Origin: Xestospongia bergquistia
Taxonomy: Eukaryota; Porifera; Demospongiae; Haplosclerida; Petrosiidae
Length of the DNA stretch: 64,000 nt
Assembly (NCBI GenBank): GCA_963965975.1
Contig: OZ014413.1
Coordinates: 746,501-810,500, forward strand
Reading direction: 5' to 3'
Shown: positions 36,808-49,100 of the stretch, piece by piece
How positions within the stretch are numbered: position 1 is the first letter of the stretch
Layout of the letters: every line of letters starts with the position of its first letter
Made by a program: the position numbers and the translations under genes
The notes under the pieces: generated by a model
Databases searched by the model: none
What the model was told of the DNA's origin: nothing
Seen by the model: only the letters and a program-made list of their open reading frames with translations

Positions 36808-39800
36808 CTAATATTCTGGATCAACAGTTGGCATAAATTTGAAATCAAGCTGACGGTTTACTTCTGGAGGTGGTTTTTCTCCAAATCCTTCATAGAGAAT
36901 TTTACCATAATTTGTGACTTTAAACATTTGTGTGCCACCAGCCTCAGCTTTGAAAGCTTCTAGTTTATCTTCATCAATGAGGACATAATACCACTTTTTA
37001 ACTAGCTTGACTAATTCTGGTTTGTGAAACATACGATCTTCCCAGGTAATTGTACTTATATCATCTAGTCCACATTTCTGATCATCTGCATTGCCACAAT
37101 TAAGTTGTCTAAAGTCACCCAATCTTGTTTTTTGTCCTGATGAAAGCACTGTATGGAAGTCTGTCACAACAACTTCCTTTCTTTCATCATATTTAATAGC
37201 TTCAGTCACATAACACAATGCAGTAGCCTCTTGATCAATATCACAGGAACTCCATACATTAAGTAAAATATTTAGACTTCTTGTATAATGGCCACAAGAT
37301 GGTATCTTTAAGTTGTCTAATTGCTTGGCACAATCTTTAATCCAGTTGCCAGAGTAACTACAATCACTGTTTATGGTGAGTCGTTTCCCTTGAAATTGAG
37401 CCATATATATACCATAGATCTCCTGAAAGGTGATGACACCATCTTTAAAACACCAGTTACCAGTGTTCTTCTCTCCATTACCAGTATAAAAGATGATAAC
37501 TAAATAAGAGCAAGACATTATCTGTGTAATACATGAGTTATCCTCTCACCTTTATCTTGATTCCTTTTTTTGCATTCTTGAAGAAAGATTGTTATCCGTT
37601 CCAAGTAACAGGATTTGGAGTCTTGTGCTCCAAGGTGATCTAAATAGGATACAATACGGTGACAATTAGTTGCCTTAACATGTTTTTTCTCAATATAGGC
37701 AATCTCGTCTGTCATCCATTGATCAGATCCTTTTAGATGAGGGGGTATTAACTTCTGTACAACTATAATGGCCTGAGATTTAGACACTTCTCCATACGAA
37801 CCAATGATCAGAAGGTCATAAGAACCAGGAGGAAGATTTCGTGCATTTGACACTTTGTTATAGCCAGATTTAGAATCATCTTTCACCTTACCAACTAAAT
37901 TTAAGACAGATTGGACAATTGGACTACCAACAGTACTATATAATTCACCTTCTTTCTCTCTCAATTGTAAAGTTAGAGTTGATATTTTTTCCTGAAATAT
38001 CTCAATCTCTTTTTGTTTCTCTACTAATAGTTTATCAGTAGCTATAGAACATAACCATATATGGTATGTACTACTAAAAGTACTATAGCTTACCTTCTTT
38101 CTCTTTGGTTAACTTCTCAATCTCTTCTTGTTTCTCTACTAATACTTTATCAGTAGCTATAGAACATAACCATATAAATTATTTATATAATTCGCATCCT
38201 ATTATCACTAGAAAATCCACCTGCTGAACCACCAGGTCTAGGAATGTAGCAATCTCTACATAAGTAGCAAGTACTTCATGCAGTTTAATTCACAACACAA
38301 ATTTTTCACATCACACTACTACTTATATAGGATTGTTATATCCCTATTTTGTTTCAGTAGTTTTGGGGATTGTTATCCTTACATTTTCTAGTTGTTTAGC
38401 TAAATGGCTACAGTTTATAAGAAACTATTATTTCTTAAGTGATGAAGAAGCAATATAGCCTGCTTCCAAGTACTCTTAAATTACTTTTTTATAGAAAAGG
38501 AACAATTTTGCTGCTTAGCTTGTTGTCAGTTCTTCATTATAGTGACCAATTTTAAACACAATGAATGCTATAGAAAGACCATTTGAAGGCATCATGGCAT
38601 AATAAAGTGAATATGCATGGCAGCCATGTTTGAGCATACCCATCCCCTACATATAATAAGCACCAAGGTGTTTATAAGCACTGTAATGATTATACAGCAA
38701 AGCTGTATTTAATTATTATTACAGTGTGTTTCTAATATATGTACATGTATGTGTGAAATACATACCAATGTTGTTGTTGGTCATACCTTTACTTTCTTTG
38801 AGAGACAATTTCAATTCCTTAATCTCCTTTTGTTCCTCTTCGAGTTCACTCTTGCTAACTGAAAGTAACTCCTTTGTATCAGCTGCTATGTAATTAATTG
38901 ATTATTTTATTATAATTATAATAGTTTATACCTTCTTGTTGTCTGTCTTTAGATTTTAAGTCATCTAATTCTGCAGACATTTTTCTAATTACTTTGGATT
39001 GCATTTCTTTTTGAGTTTTCATTTCTCTTTCCTTCTCTTCAATCATCAATCTAAACTCCTAAAATATATCAGATAGTATATTCTAATGTCTAAAATATTG
39101 ACTCATTCCTTACCTCATCTCTTTTGTCCTTATCAAAAACAACACAGTGTCCAATAATTAGTTTAATTAATCCTCTTTTTTTCAAAGATTCAAGATTTTC
39201 TTGAGCTTTGGCAATAAGTAGAGTTGTTAAAAGGAATGGAAAGGTACATGTCACAGTTATTGAGTGCTCCTCTGCAATTACAATCACTTGAACAATCTTG
39301 GCTAATCTCTCAAAGGATACTGTTAATATATCTTTGACATCTCTTAATGCATCTTTTAATGCATAGTCATCTTTAAACTCCCAGGCCAAAACGAATTCAA
39401 TTGTTTCACATTTGAGAGGAGAGGGAGTTGATACCACTTCAAATGTTTCTTTTATGGCAAGGCGAGCAGAAATGTTGTTGCAAAACTCGTTTAGTTCACT
39501 TTTATAATCTTCAATATATTTCTTAGCCTCAAGAAGATTAAAACAATCCACAATGACCTCCAAGCAAGTGATGTCAATCAACGAACATTTCTCTCTCACA
39601 ATGTCTAGTACATCATCGATAGAGGAAGCATGTATTAGTTGAGACTTAAGATGAGGATTGTAATTTTGAAGGAAACGCTTTAACTTGTCTGCTGGTAGTT
39701 GAGCTGCTTTAAAGACATCTTGGACTTTTGTGAAAAAATTTGCAAACTCTGCTCTGATTGAATTGAATTCCTGACTGAATGCTTCGGGTATAATGTTATC

Positions 39801-40983
39801 AGGAGGATGAAATATTTGCTCTACATAAACAGTAAATATTCAATCAATTATTATTACACTTACTGTAATCATTAAAAATCAAACCAGCTACTTGTGCATT
39901 TTCAATAGTAGTAATACGTAACACATTAGCAAACACCTCCAGATTATGATAATTGTTGTGAACAGCATGACGTACAGCTTTTAACAAGACTGTTCTTCTT
40001 TCTGACTCAGATCGTTCAATAACTTCTACAGCTTTTAACGTTTCCTCTGATATTACTTTCTCTCCACAAAGCATTTGTGCCACATAGGAAGTATAGTAAA
40101 GAGATTGAGAGAGAGAACCATAGTGATAGCGTAATATATCACTTGTTTGATCTTCATGACTCATCTGATCATTGACGCTCCTTGTTAATGTCCTCTGAAG
40201 ACCTGTCTCTTTGTCATCTGGATATTTAAGAGCTAAATGAAGACAGAATGTTGAACTTGCTTATAATAAACTATTTGATCACTACTCACTATATTCACTG
40301 TAGATATTATCCCCTAATAATCTCATCTCCTCAAATTTGGACAGAGTTATAGCTAAAATTTTGAGCTTTTGATGATCTGAAGACACTGCTGTAGATATAG
40401 CATTCAAGAGACTCATCTTCTTATCATCTAAGGAGCTCTCTAATGTCTCTACTTCATCCAGGGTTATTTCTCTGATACATCTCTCACTATACAATAACTG
40501 AGATATTTGTACAGGATAGATTAGAGATTGTGACAGTGCAGTATAATAGTGTTGTAGAATATCACTAGCTTCATTAGGAGGTTGTTCTGGTTCTATATAG
40601 AAATATATATTAAGACATTTTATTAATTTATTTAATCAAATAATTTGGCTCATTGACTTACCAGTTTTGCTATGCAGTTCTCTCAATTTAGTTTCATAAT
40701 TCTGAGCAAGAGTGTTCTCCTCTATGGCATCCATCTTTAATGTCTCCACAATTTGTTGCCTTGTAGCTTGTGGATTTGTATCCAGCCATAGCTCATACAT
40801 CTTTAATACTTTGTCAGTGGTCTTTTTTGATTCTTCTTCAATTTCATTCAATTTCTTAACATTGAGTTTAAGCAGGATTCCCATCTGATACCATTTAGTA
40901 CTAATTGGTACAAGTTCACATAACTCTTCTAGAGTTGGTTTTTTGTTTAATATCTCTTCGTATAACACATCTGTAGCAGCCAT
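36808..40983 (-). CDS. Modular gene 5: death domain, two CARD-like domains, modules C and D, coiled coil, caspase-like
   Basis: Exons: 40662-40983 (death domain: ELVPISTKWYQMGILLKLNV, LWLDTNPQATRQQIVETLK), about 40293-40594 and 39864-40232 (two CARD-like domains, ILQHYYTALSQSLIYPVQIS and ILRYHYGSLSQSLYYTSYVA), 39114-39820 (modules C and D), coil exons about 38935-39060 and 38790-38886, one coil cassette (about 38095-38160), a longer coil exon (about 37940-38040), 37550-37894 and 36808-37499. Module A is absent, unlike its neighbours. The C-terminal caspase-like domain again has Asn for His (FYTGNGE) and Ser for Cys (SDCSYSGNW). About 600 bp at 38165-38760 is unique intron sequence. Start chosen as MAATDVLYEE (40983), since an upstream Met adds no domain. 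Death domain and CARDs suggest assembly of a signalling complex. Function is inferred. Confidence 0.65.
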
Positions 40984-41162
40984 ATTGTTGTTTACAGGTA
41001 AGTTAGTTGGATGTAGATTGGGTTCAAAAATCACACCACCTAGAAAAATTGAACCACCCAAATTAGTGTACAAGATTGTAATTCCAACGAATATATATAA
41101 AGATTATATTCATGAGGTGAAAGATACTCAGATAAGTAATTATAGACACAAAAAGAATAGCA

Positions 41163-43490
41163 AATCTTTATTAAATAGTCTAATGATTGACACAGTCCTT
41201 CCTCATACACTGTAAAAATTGATTGATTGATTTAATCAACCTAATTATGGTTATGTAAGCTGTATATAGCAAACAGTTTACAAAATGTTAGAACTAACAA
41301 TAACAGTGATATTTTCATTTGATAAATAATCAATTCTATATTAATCAAAACAGTATTATGCTTACTTTCAATTTACATCATGCAAATTATTATATTGATT
41401 AAATCAACTAATTAGTTTTTACTATGTATAACACAACATGTTGATATCCAAAGTCATCTTTAGCTCTCTGACAATTATAATAATGATATGTACCAGCTAA
41501 TCTAACTCATTGGTGTAAACAATGGTTTAATTGTAAACATTCCATTCTATAGGGCAGCAATATTGTGTTAATTTCAGTTTGCATGAAGCAATTTGGTATA
41601 TGCCATCTGTATAACCTTATTTTGGTTAAATTAACTAATTAGTTTTTTCAGTGATATAATTTAGCATATCTCAAATGTGATAACAGCAACATACAATTTT
41701 AATTTTGACATAAATATAACAAACAATATTTATTTATGAATGAATTTTTGATATTTATTTGAAAATTCTCCCACCTTCTTGTTTAGACCTTAACAGACAA
41801 ATTTTATTAGCCATTTTGCTTTGAAATCCTTTATTCAATTCTAGTAATATTCCTTGAATAATTATTAAGTAACTTATTTATATATCAACAGTCAAGTTAT
41901 AAATATTTGTGAATAACAATACAATTAGTCAATTTGTACCTTGCATTTCTTTAAGGGTAGATTCTAACTCAAAGATCTTTTACTCATTACTCAGGCATTA
42001 GGTATACCCACTTAATACATAGTGACAAATATTTTTTCAGTGACATGTACATTTATGTCTATCATTTAGTAGGTATTTATAAATACCTTTCCACAGACTT
42101 TAGAGTCAATATGTAAGTGTTCACCAGCTAACACATGTCCATGAGTAACATTCTCAACATAAGTGAAGTCAACTACGTTCTTTCCATCACTATAGTAAGT
42201 GACAGTACTATATTATATATCTATTAATATACTACTTACCCAATGATGAACTTTAGTTTGCCTGCTTTAGCTGCCTCAGCAATTGTAGGTATGTTCTGAA
42301 CATCACGAGGTCCAAATATGCCATAGGGTCTGATAGCTACTGTTAATAATATAGGACCCTTATTGATATCAGTATTATTAGCAGAAAGAACTAGCTAAAT
42401 TAGAGAGAAAGAGATATTAGTAAGAAATCAGATAGACCATCTGAATTATTAAAGGAGACAGACCAATTGCTGTATATAGTAATACCAGAAGTATTCTCTC
42501 AATTATTGAAAATATTAGATATATAGTAGCAATGTCCTATAGTTAACAATATTTGTATGTTCATACCTGTTCCTATAATATCTTAGTCTCTGTATAGTAG
42601 TCCATTGGAGGATCAGCATAAGGGAGATCTTCATTTCCATTCTTAATATCACTTCCATTATAAACTACACTAGCTGTACTTGTTAATACAAACCTCTATA
42701 TATCAATTATAAAGTTATAAAAGAGAGAAACTATTTATACTACCTGTACTCCAGCCTCTTTACAAGCCTCTAATAATGTTTGTGTACCTTCTACATTAAC
42801 TTTATAAAAGAGTTTTTTATTTTCACAAGATGCTGGAGGTGATGCATGATGAAAGACAATATCTACACCTTCTAATGCAGGAAGAAGGTCCTGTGCATGA
42901 AAGAGAGAAAACGTCAGTACACTGAACTCAGTGAATACAAAATATAAGCTAAGTCACAATGATGATATAATTCTAGAAGATATAGTTACTTTAAAGTGTT
43001 CTATATATAAGTACTTGTCTACTGTATTGTTTATTGTTATGATTTATATAACACAAAGTGCATTGAGTGAACACTATTAATACTGCACTCAAAGTACACA
43101 GCATTAGTTTCTAGCATTGCCCACACATTTGGAGACCTTGCCTTAGTACTTAATGAGTTTATTACTATGTACAAAGTATATGAGGTTAATACTACAAATA
43201 TAGAAATGCATTAACAGAAGATGGGACATGTATATATTTGGTGTTCAATGTTTAATACCTCTTTTGTACAGAGATCTCCAGTAAAGAACTGAACACGTTC
43301 ATCATCAAATGTAATACGTAAATCAAATACTTTCACTTGATATCCTCGTGAGAGAAGAGCCTCTACCATGTGTCGTCCCAGGAAGCCACATCCACCAACT
43401 ACAGTACAAACAGTCTTTGACTATAAGAAAGACTTTGATGTATTTATGAAATTACTAGTATTAACTAACCTTTCTAATTTGTGCAGCCAT
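41163..43490 (-). pseudogene. NSDHL pseudogene, copy N2
   Basis: Keeps the 5' exons: 43470-43490 (MAAQIRK), about 43259-43420 ([14 protein letters not shown] with the NAD glycine motif intact), 42744-42890, about 42570-42697, about 42240-42395 and about 42090-42185. CAG has become TAG just after the YYTETKIL active-site motif, giving a premature stop. The last exon is split by a 219-bp MITE at 41208 and breaks off near 41535. A short piece of a gene 1/6-type coil exon (41945-41980) is embedded in the remaining intron. It retains single, uninterrupted target sites (42743-42750 and 43113-43120) where copy N3 has hAT insertions. Confidence 0.8.
41208..41426. mobile_element. 219-bp MITE in the N2 last exon
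   Basis: Starts CACTGTAAAAATTGATTG and ends with the complement of CATAGTAAAAACTAATTAG, both carrying TTGATTTAATCAA just inside. It interrupts CCTCATATGACACAAC of the NSDHL last exon, flanked by TA or ATA. Further sequence to 41655 ends in a similar AGTTTTTTCAGTG and may be a second, truncated relative. Confidence 0.7.
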
Positions 43491-43653
43491 TACTAGAGTT
43501 GATAAAGTGTATGGTAGCTAATTCTTGTTGTATAGTGGTATGATGATGAGCTGATGAATGGAGTGACCTCTGAGAGCATGCAAGAACCAGCCACACCCCT
43601 AGAATAATATTCCACACCCATTAGCCTAAACTCGCACTATTTTCTCTTGAAGG
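43491..43653. promoter_or_regulatory. Divergent NSDHL-CLN5 promoter, copy 1
   Basis: 163 bp between the NSDHL ATG (minus) and the CLN5 ATG (plus). It contains CCACACCC and ACTCGCACTATTTTCTC. The same short head-to-head arrangement is repeated at 56128-56284, so it is probably an ancestral bidirectional promoter. No TATA box is obvious. Confidence 0.55.
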
Positions 43654-44477
43654 ATGGGTTGCTTTTTCCTTCTATCAATCTGTCTTGTTATCTTCTACTC
43701 CTCAGTATCTGATAGTACGACATGGCCTATAACACCGTCTATACATAATGTTAGACCGCGTGTTGATCCTTACTGTAATGGAGCTGTATATGCCTTTTGT
43801 CCCACAGGTATAATATATGTCATCAAATGATGTAATGATATAATAGGTGGACAAATGGTTAAGTTTATTCTTTCTTCTTTAGGTTATAAAGATAGTCACA
43901 TACCAAGTTTTGCAGATGATGATGTTATTGAGATTTCCTTCTCAAAGCTCCAGTCTGGGAGTTTAAGTTTGGGAATCTGTTATCAGAATTTGTAAGTCTA
44001 AAACTTAGCCATCATAGTGAAATTACTATCTCCTATAGAATATCATTCATGATGCTATTGGTTTCCGTAACAAAAGAACAGGTCTCAATTACACCACAGA
44101 ATGGTATGAACTCTACCAACTCTTAAATTGTACCTTTCCTCATATTGTTGCTAATCATACCTCACCAGTCTGGTGTAATCAAGGTGCTGTTTGTTTTTAT
44201 CCTGGTATAACAGACAACCACTGGAAAGTGAATGGCACACTGAAAAAAATTGGAGAAATAACAGGAGCACAATTTGCTAATCTCTCTATTTATATGAAAG
44301 CTTATAATCGCACCTTGCCATTTTATGAGTCATGGCGTGCTCGTAGTTCCCCAGATCCTGACGGCAAGCTATGGTTTACTCCATGTGACTGTGCTACATA
44401 TGTTCAAAACGTTTTTTGTCAAGCTAAGAAATTAGGTGCCAAATTCTATGATAACTACATTATTAATTACACATATA
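43654..44477 (+). pseudogene. CLN5 5' half, copy C1 (frameshifted)
   Basis: Exons 43654-43807 (signal peptide MGCFFLLSICLVIFYSS, then DPYCNGAVYAFCPTG), 43883-43991 and 44039 to about 44477 (WYELYQLLNCTFPH, WCNQGAVCFYPGI, HWKVNGTL). These are landmarks of the lysosomal glycoprotein CLN5. Exon 2 has lost one T against copy C2 (GAGATTTCC versus GAGATTTTTC), which shifts the frame. The third exon runs into GatB sequence after INYTY, and the C-terminal third of CLN5 is missing. Broken twice, so not functional. Confidence 0.82.
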
Positions 44478-45207
44478 TGACTTTATTAGTATATCATTGT
44501 TCATAGTGACTTAGTATATCTACTAATGGACTGATTGTCCTTAGATCTCCTGGAGTACCAGTGAAGACCATATACTCATGGATAACATCAGAACTATATG
44601 GTATATTAGAGGCTAAGAAAGTAGGTGTGGTCTCTATTCCAGTCTCAACTGAGCAGTTAGCATCACTGACATCATTGGTACATGACAGGATGATAACTGG
44701 ACCATTAGCAAAACAAGTGGGTGTGGTTTATAGCAATTAATTTAATCTGCTATTTAGATCCTAAAGTTGATGGCTGATGGGGACATATGACTAGCCACAC
44801 CCATTATAAATGAGTTAGGACTTGTTGATATTACTGAAGATGAACTCATTACATTATGTATTGAAGTGATAGAAAATAATCCACAACAGGTTAGTAATCT
44901 ATTGATAACTTAAAGCAAAATATAATACAATAATGATACTTATCTTACCTTTTAAACCAAAGCATTAACTAAATGACCAATCTATTTTTCCTATAATGTG
45001 ATTTTACTACATTACAGTACAATATTATAATGTTGTATATGTTATAGTTATCTTGTTGTTCTACAGGTATCTCTCTATGTATCTGGTAAACATCAAGTAA
45101 TTGGGTATTTAATTGGAGAAGTTATGAAGAGAACACAACACAAAGGAGATCCTAAAACAATTAAACGTTTATTAATTAGAGAAATTGACAGAGCAACAAA
45201 CCAATAA
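44478..45207 (+). pseudogene. GatB 3'-end fragment 3
   Basis: Begins in GatB intron 9 (matching about 2600) and carries exons 10-12 to the stop (REIDRATNQ). It is joined to the CLN5 third exon at about 44477. The same join occurs at 57111, so both descend from one fusion. Confidence 0.85.
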
Positions 45208-46176
45208 CAATACAATAATAATGTGTAATTAATGTTAATTACTGTAATCAACTATTTGTAATTAATTGAATAAGTTTCATTATTACTTATTGTTGAATCA
45301 CAATATATTAAAACAAGTTAAATTAATTAATAATTATAATAATAATCATTGGCAGGGCAAATACAGATTTCCCACTAAAGCCAGCTGAACATTCAGTGAG
45401 CCAGCTGAATTATTTACTTATTCATTGTATCTCTGCTTATACAACAACATACTGAGAATCCTTACACAAGAGATTCACTGAATGTATTTTAACTGATATT
45501 ATTTATTTTAATTTTCTTTTAAATTCTTAAATACATTTGTGTTAACTACTTATGTAGATATTCTTAGTACATTAGGATACTGTTATCATTGCCTTGTTTG
45601 TATATTTTTTGGCATTGTCATCTCTACGTTAATTTTATTTTCATTTTAAAAACATTTTATTACTTGCATATATTACATACTACTTAAACTATTTACTATG
45701 TACACAACTACAGTAAATCTAGAGTAGCTTTTTAGTGGCATAAAGATAGTTAACTAGAATAGTATACAATAATCTAAGGGAAGCTTCTGAAATTTCATAG
45801 ACACTTTATCCAGTGTTTTCCTTTGATGTAGACTTCAGATATTTATTTTATTCCTTCTTGAGTAACGCTGTTGGAATGTATATATAGCTCTTTCAATGTT
45901 GTATTATTATTGGATACAATTATGTCTATAATGTTTTTGTAAAACCACAAAGTATTGGAAGAGAAAGCACTAGCTAGCTCCCCTAAATTGTAAAATTTTA
46001 AATTTGATATAATGGCACCCTATAAGACTCCACAAGTACTAGTTACAAATAATTACTTTGTTTTAATTTTTTGAAGTCACTAGTCCATTTAAATAATTCA
46101 ATAACTATAGTTATTATATATATTGTAATAATCTGTAACTAATGAATAACAATACACAAAGATAAGTATATACTAC
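45208..46176. other. Spacer, no gene seen
   Basis: About 970 bp of AT-rich sequence between GatB fragment 3 and gene 6. The first 150 bp match the region after the complete GATB gene. The remainder is unique in the window and contains no frame I can support. It should include the gene 6 3' UTR. Confidence 0.4.
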
Positions 46177-49100
46177 TTAGTGTATTATTTCTACTCTTGT
46201 ATCTTTGGAAAGTTGCTCTTCTCCAGATTCAGTGATATTGGGACATTCCTTCAGAATTAACCGTTCTAATGTAGTATTAACAGCTAACATATCAGAGATG
46301 TGATGGAGAGTTTTGTCTGTGATGGAGTCATCGTTATCCAATGTTAATGTCTTAATTGAAGTATTGGTAGATAAGGCTTTCATTATCATCTCCAGACCAT
46401 TATGTGGGTGAGGACAAGAGACAAGACGTAGGTAGTTTATTCTATTCTTATTAGTGAGTACATGAGATAATTCAGAGACACAGTCAATATCAAGAGGAGA
46501 GTTCCAAATATCCAGTTTTTTCACTGGACATTTGTTTATGTTACAAAGCACAATTTGCAGACTTTCAGGAGATACTGAGTCAAGTATAATCATCCAATGT
46601 TCTCTTGAATGTTTCTGCTTTAATTGTCTCATCACTTCTTCACATCCCTCCGCAGTAGGTGATATGAGTTCAACAGTATAGCAATCCCAAGTAATCCCTA
46701 TTAGAGATAGTATATGCATGCATAAATATAGTGCACAGAGACATAATATACAATGAGAAATGACTCCAAGCAACAAAAGTACATGCTATAATTTTAATTT
46801 CATTAAACACTGGAACATTACATTGGGTATATGTTGCTTATTACTCAAACATGACAGTCAATATTTATATATATATTCTAAACACATGCAATATCCATCT
46901 TAGGTTCTCTATTAACTGCATATTTCTATCAATTTTGTCTCTTAGTTTTTTCTCTAGTACCACAATCTCTTTTTATTTGTCTTTATAGAGCATGACCATA
47001 CATGGTATGTACTACTAACAGTACTATAGCTCACCTCTGGTCAACTTCTCTATTTCTTCTTGTTTCTCTACTAATACTTTATCAATAGCTATAGAACATA
47101 ACCATATATGGTATGTACTACTAACAGTACTATAGCTCACCTTCTTTCTCTCTGGTCAACTTCTTAATCTCTTCTTGTTTCTCTGCTAATACTTTATCAA
47201 TAGCTATAGAACATAACCATATATGGTATGTACTACTAACAGTACTATAGCTCACCTTCTTTCTCTCTGGTCAACTTCTCAATCTCTTCTTGTTTCTCTA
47301 CTAATACTTTATCAGTAACTATAGAACATAACCATATATGGTATGTACTACTAACAGTACAATACATAATGAGAAATTATTCCAAGCAACAAAAGTACAT
47401 GCTACAATTTTAATTTCATTAAACGTTGCAACATTAGATTGAGTATATTTGGCTTATTACTCAATCTAGAGACAATTAAAAGAATTAAAAAATTAATGTA
47501 TAATGTTTTAAGTGGATGTAATTGGTTTTCTTTTCCACACACTTAAACAAATTCGTACAGTCATGAGTTTAAATTGTTTAATTTTAGAGCTGGGTGCATG
47601 GAAATATTCAAGTTACAGAATGGATTGCAATGTCAGCACATATAGTGCTGTTTTTTTACCTTTATGATCATCATCTTTACTTAGATGTGTCTCTTCCTCT
47701 TCACTTTGTATAATATCTGAACTACTTGTTGATGTATTCAGTTTAACAGTTGCTATCTCATCAAGTCTTTGATTTAACTCTGGAGTCAATGATGTTATTT
47801 TCTCCTGTAGTATCTCAATCTCATCTTGTTTCTCTACTAATACTTTATCAGTAACTATAGAACATAACCATATATGGTATGTACTACTAACAGCACTATA
47901 GCTTACCTTCTTTCTCTCTGGTCAACTTCTCAATCTCTTCTTGTTTCTCTACTAATACTTTATCAGTAGCTATAGAACATAACCATATATGGTATGTACT
48001 ACTAACAGCACTGTAGCTTACCTTCTTTCTCTCTGGTCAACTTCCCAATCTCTTCTTGTTTCTCTACTAATACTTTATCAGTGGCTATAGAACATAACCA
48101 TATATGGTATGTACTACTAACAGTACTATAGCTTACCTTCTTTCTCTCTTGTCAACTTTTCAATCTCTTCTTGTTTCTCTACTAATATTTTATCAGTAGC
48201 TGTAGAGCATAACCATATATGGTATGTACTACAAACAGTACTATAGCTTACCTTCTTTCTCTCTTGTCAACTTCTCAATCTCTTCTTGTTTCTCTACTAA
48301 TACTTTATCAGTAGCTATAGAACATAACCATATATGGTATGTACTACTAACAGTACTATAGCTTACCTTCTTTCTCTCTTGTCAACTTCTCAATCTCTTC
48401 TTGTTTCGAATTCTCTACTAATACTTTATCAGTAGCTATAGAACATAACCATATATGGTATGTACTACTAACAGTACTATAGCTTACCTTCTTTCTCTCT
48501 GGTTAACTTCTCTATCTCTAATGTCTTTGCCTTACTCATTTTCTCCAATAGTTTCAGTTTCTCTATTTACATTAGGTACATAGTTATATTTCAATTAATG
48601 TACATGTACCTGATAAAGTGTCAATTGATGTTTGGTCTTGTTGTTCACTGTACATATTAGTAGTAACTAAAGTATATAACAACTGTAGTCACAAAAATAT
48701 TGGAACAGAATTAACTATTAATATAAATTCTTCACTAAATAGTAATAAATTAATTTTAGTTCTCTATTTATATACATACATTTATATTGTAACTTTCTTA
48801 ATTATTAATATACAAATTGAAAGTTAATCGATACATTATGTACATATATACTGACACAATACAAGAAATAAGTATATATTAGTATTGTTTTATGTTTTAA
48901 CTGTATATATCAATAACAATGAATAATGGAATAACAAAATTAATTATGTATGGTTGTTTGATTGCTTATTAAAAGAGTGATTTTGTTGTATATAGTAATA
49001 TATTACCTTACAAACACTATATGTAATAAGACATCATATTAATCTTAAATTGAGATCATATTAAATGTTAAAATTGGTTAAACTCTCTTGAATGTACTAA

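Noticed and set aside
38165-38760. Possible extra gene in the long intron of gene 5
   Set aside because: No frame of useful length and no similarity to other parts of the window.
47035-48567. Regularly spaced repeats that could suggest a CRISPR array
   Set aside because: Period 115 bp with both unit parts conserved, bordered by GT-AG splice signals and coding for coiled coil; the genome is eukaryotic.
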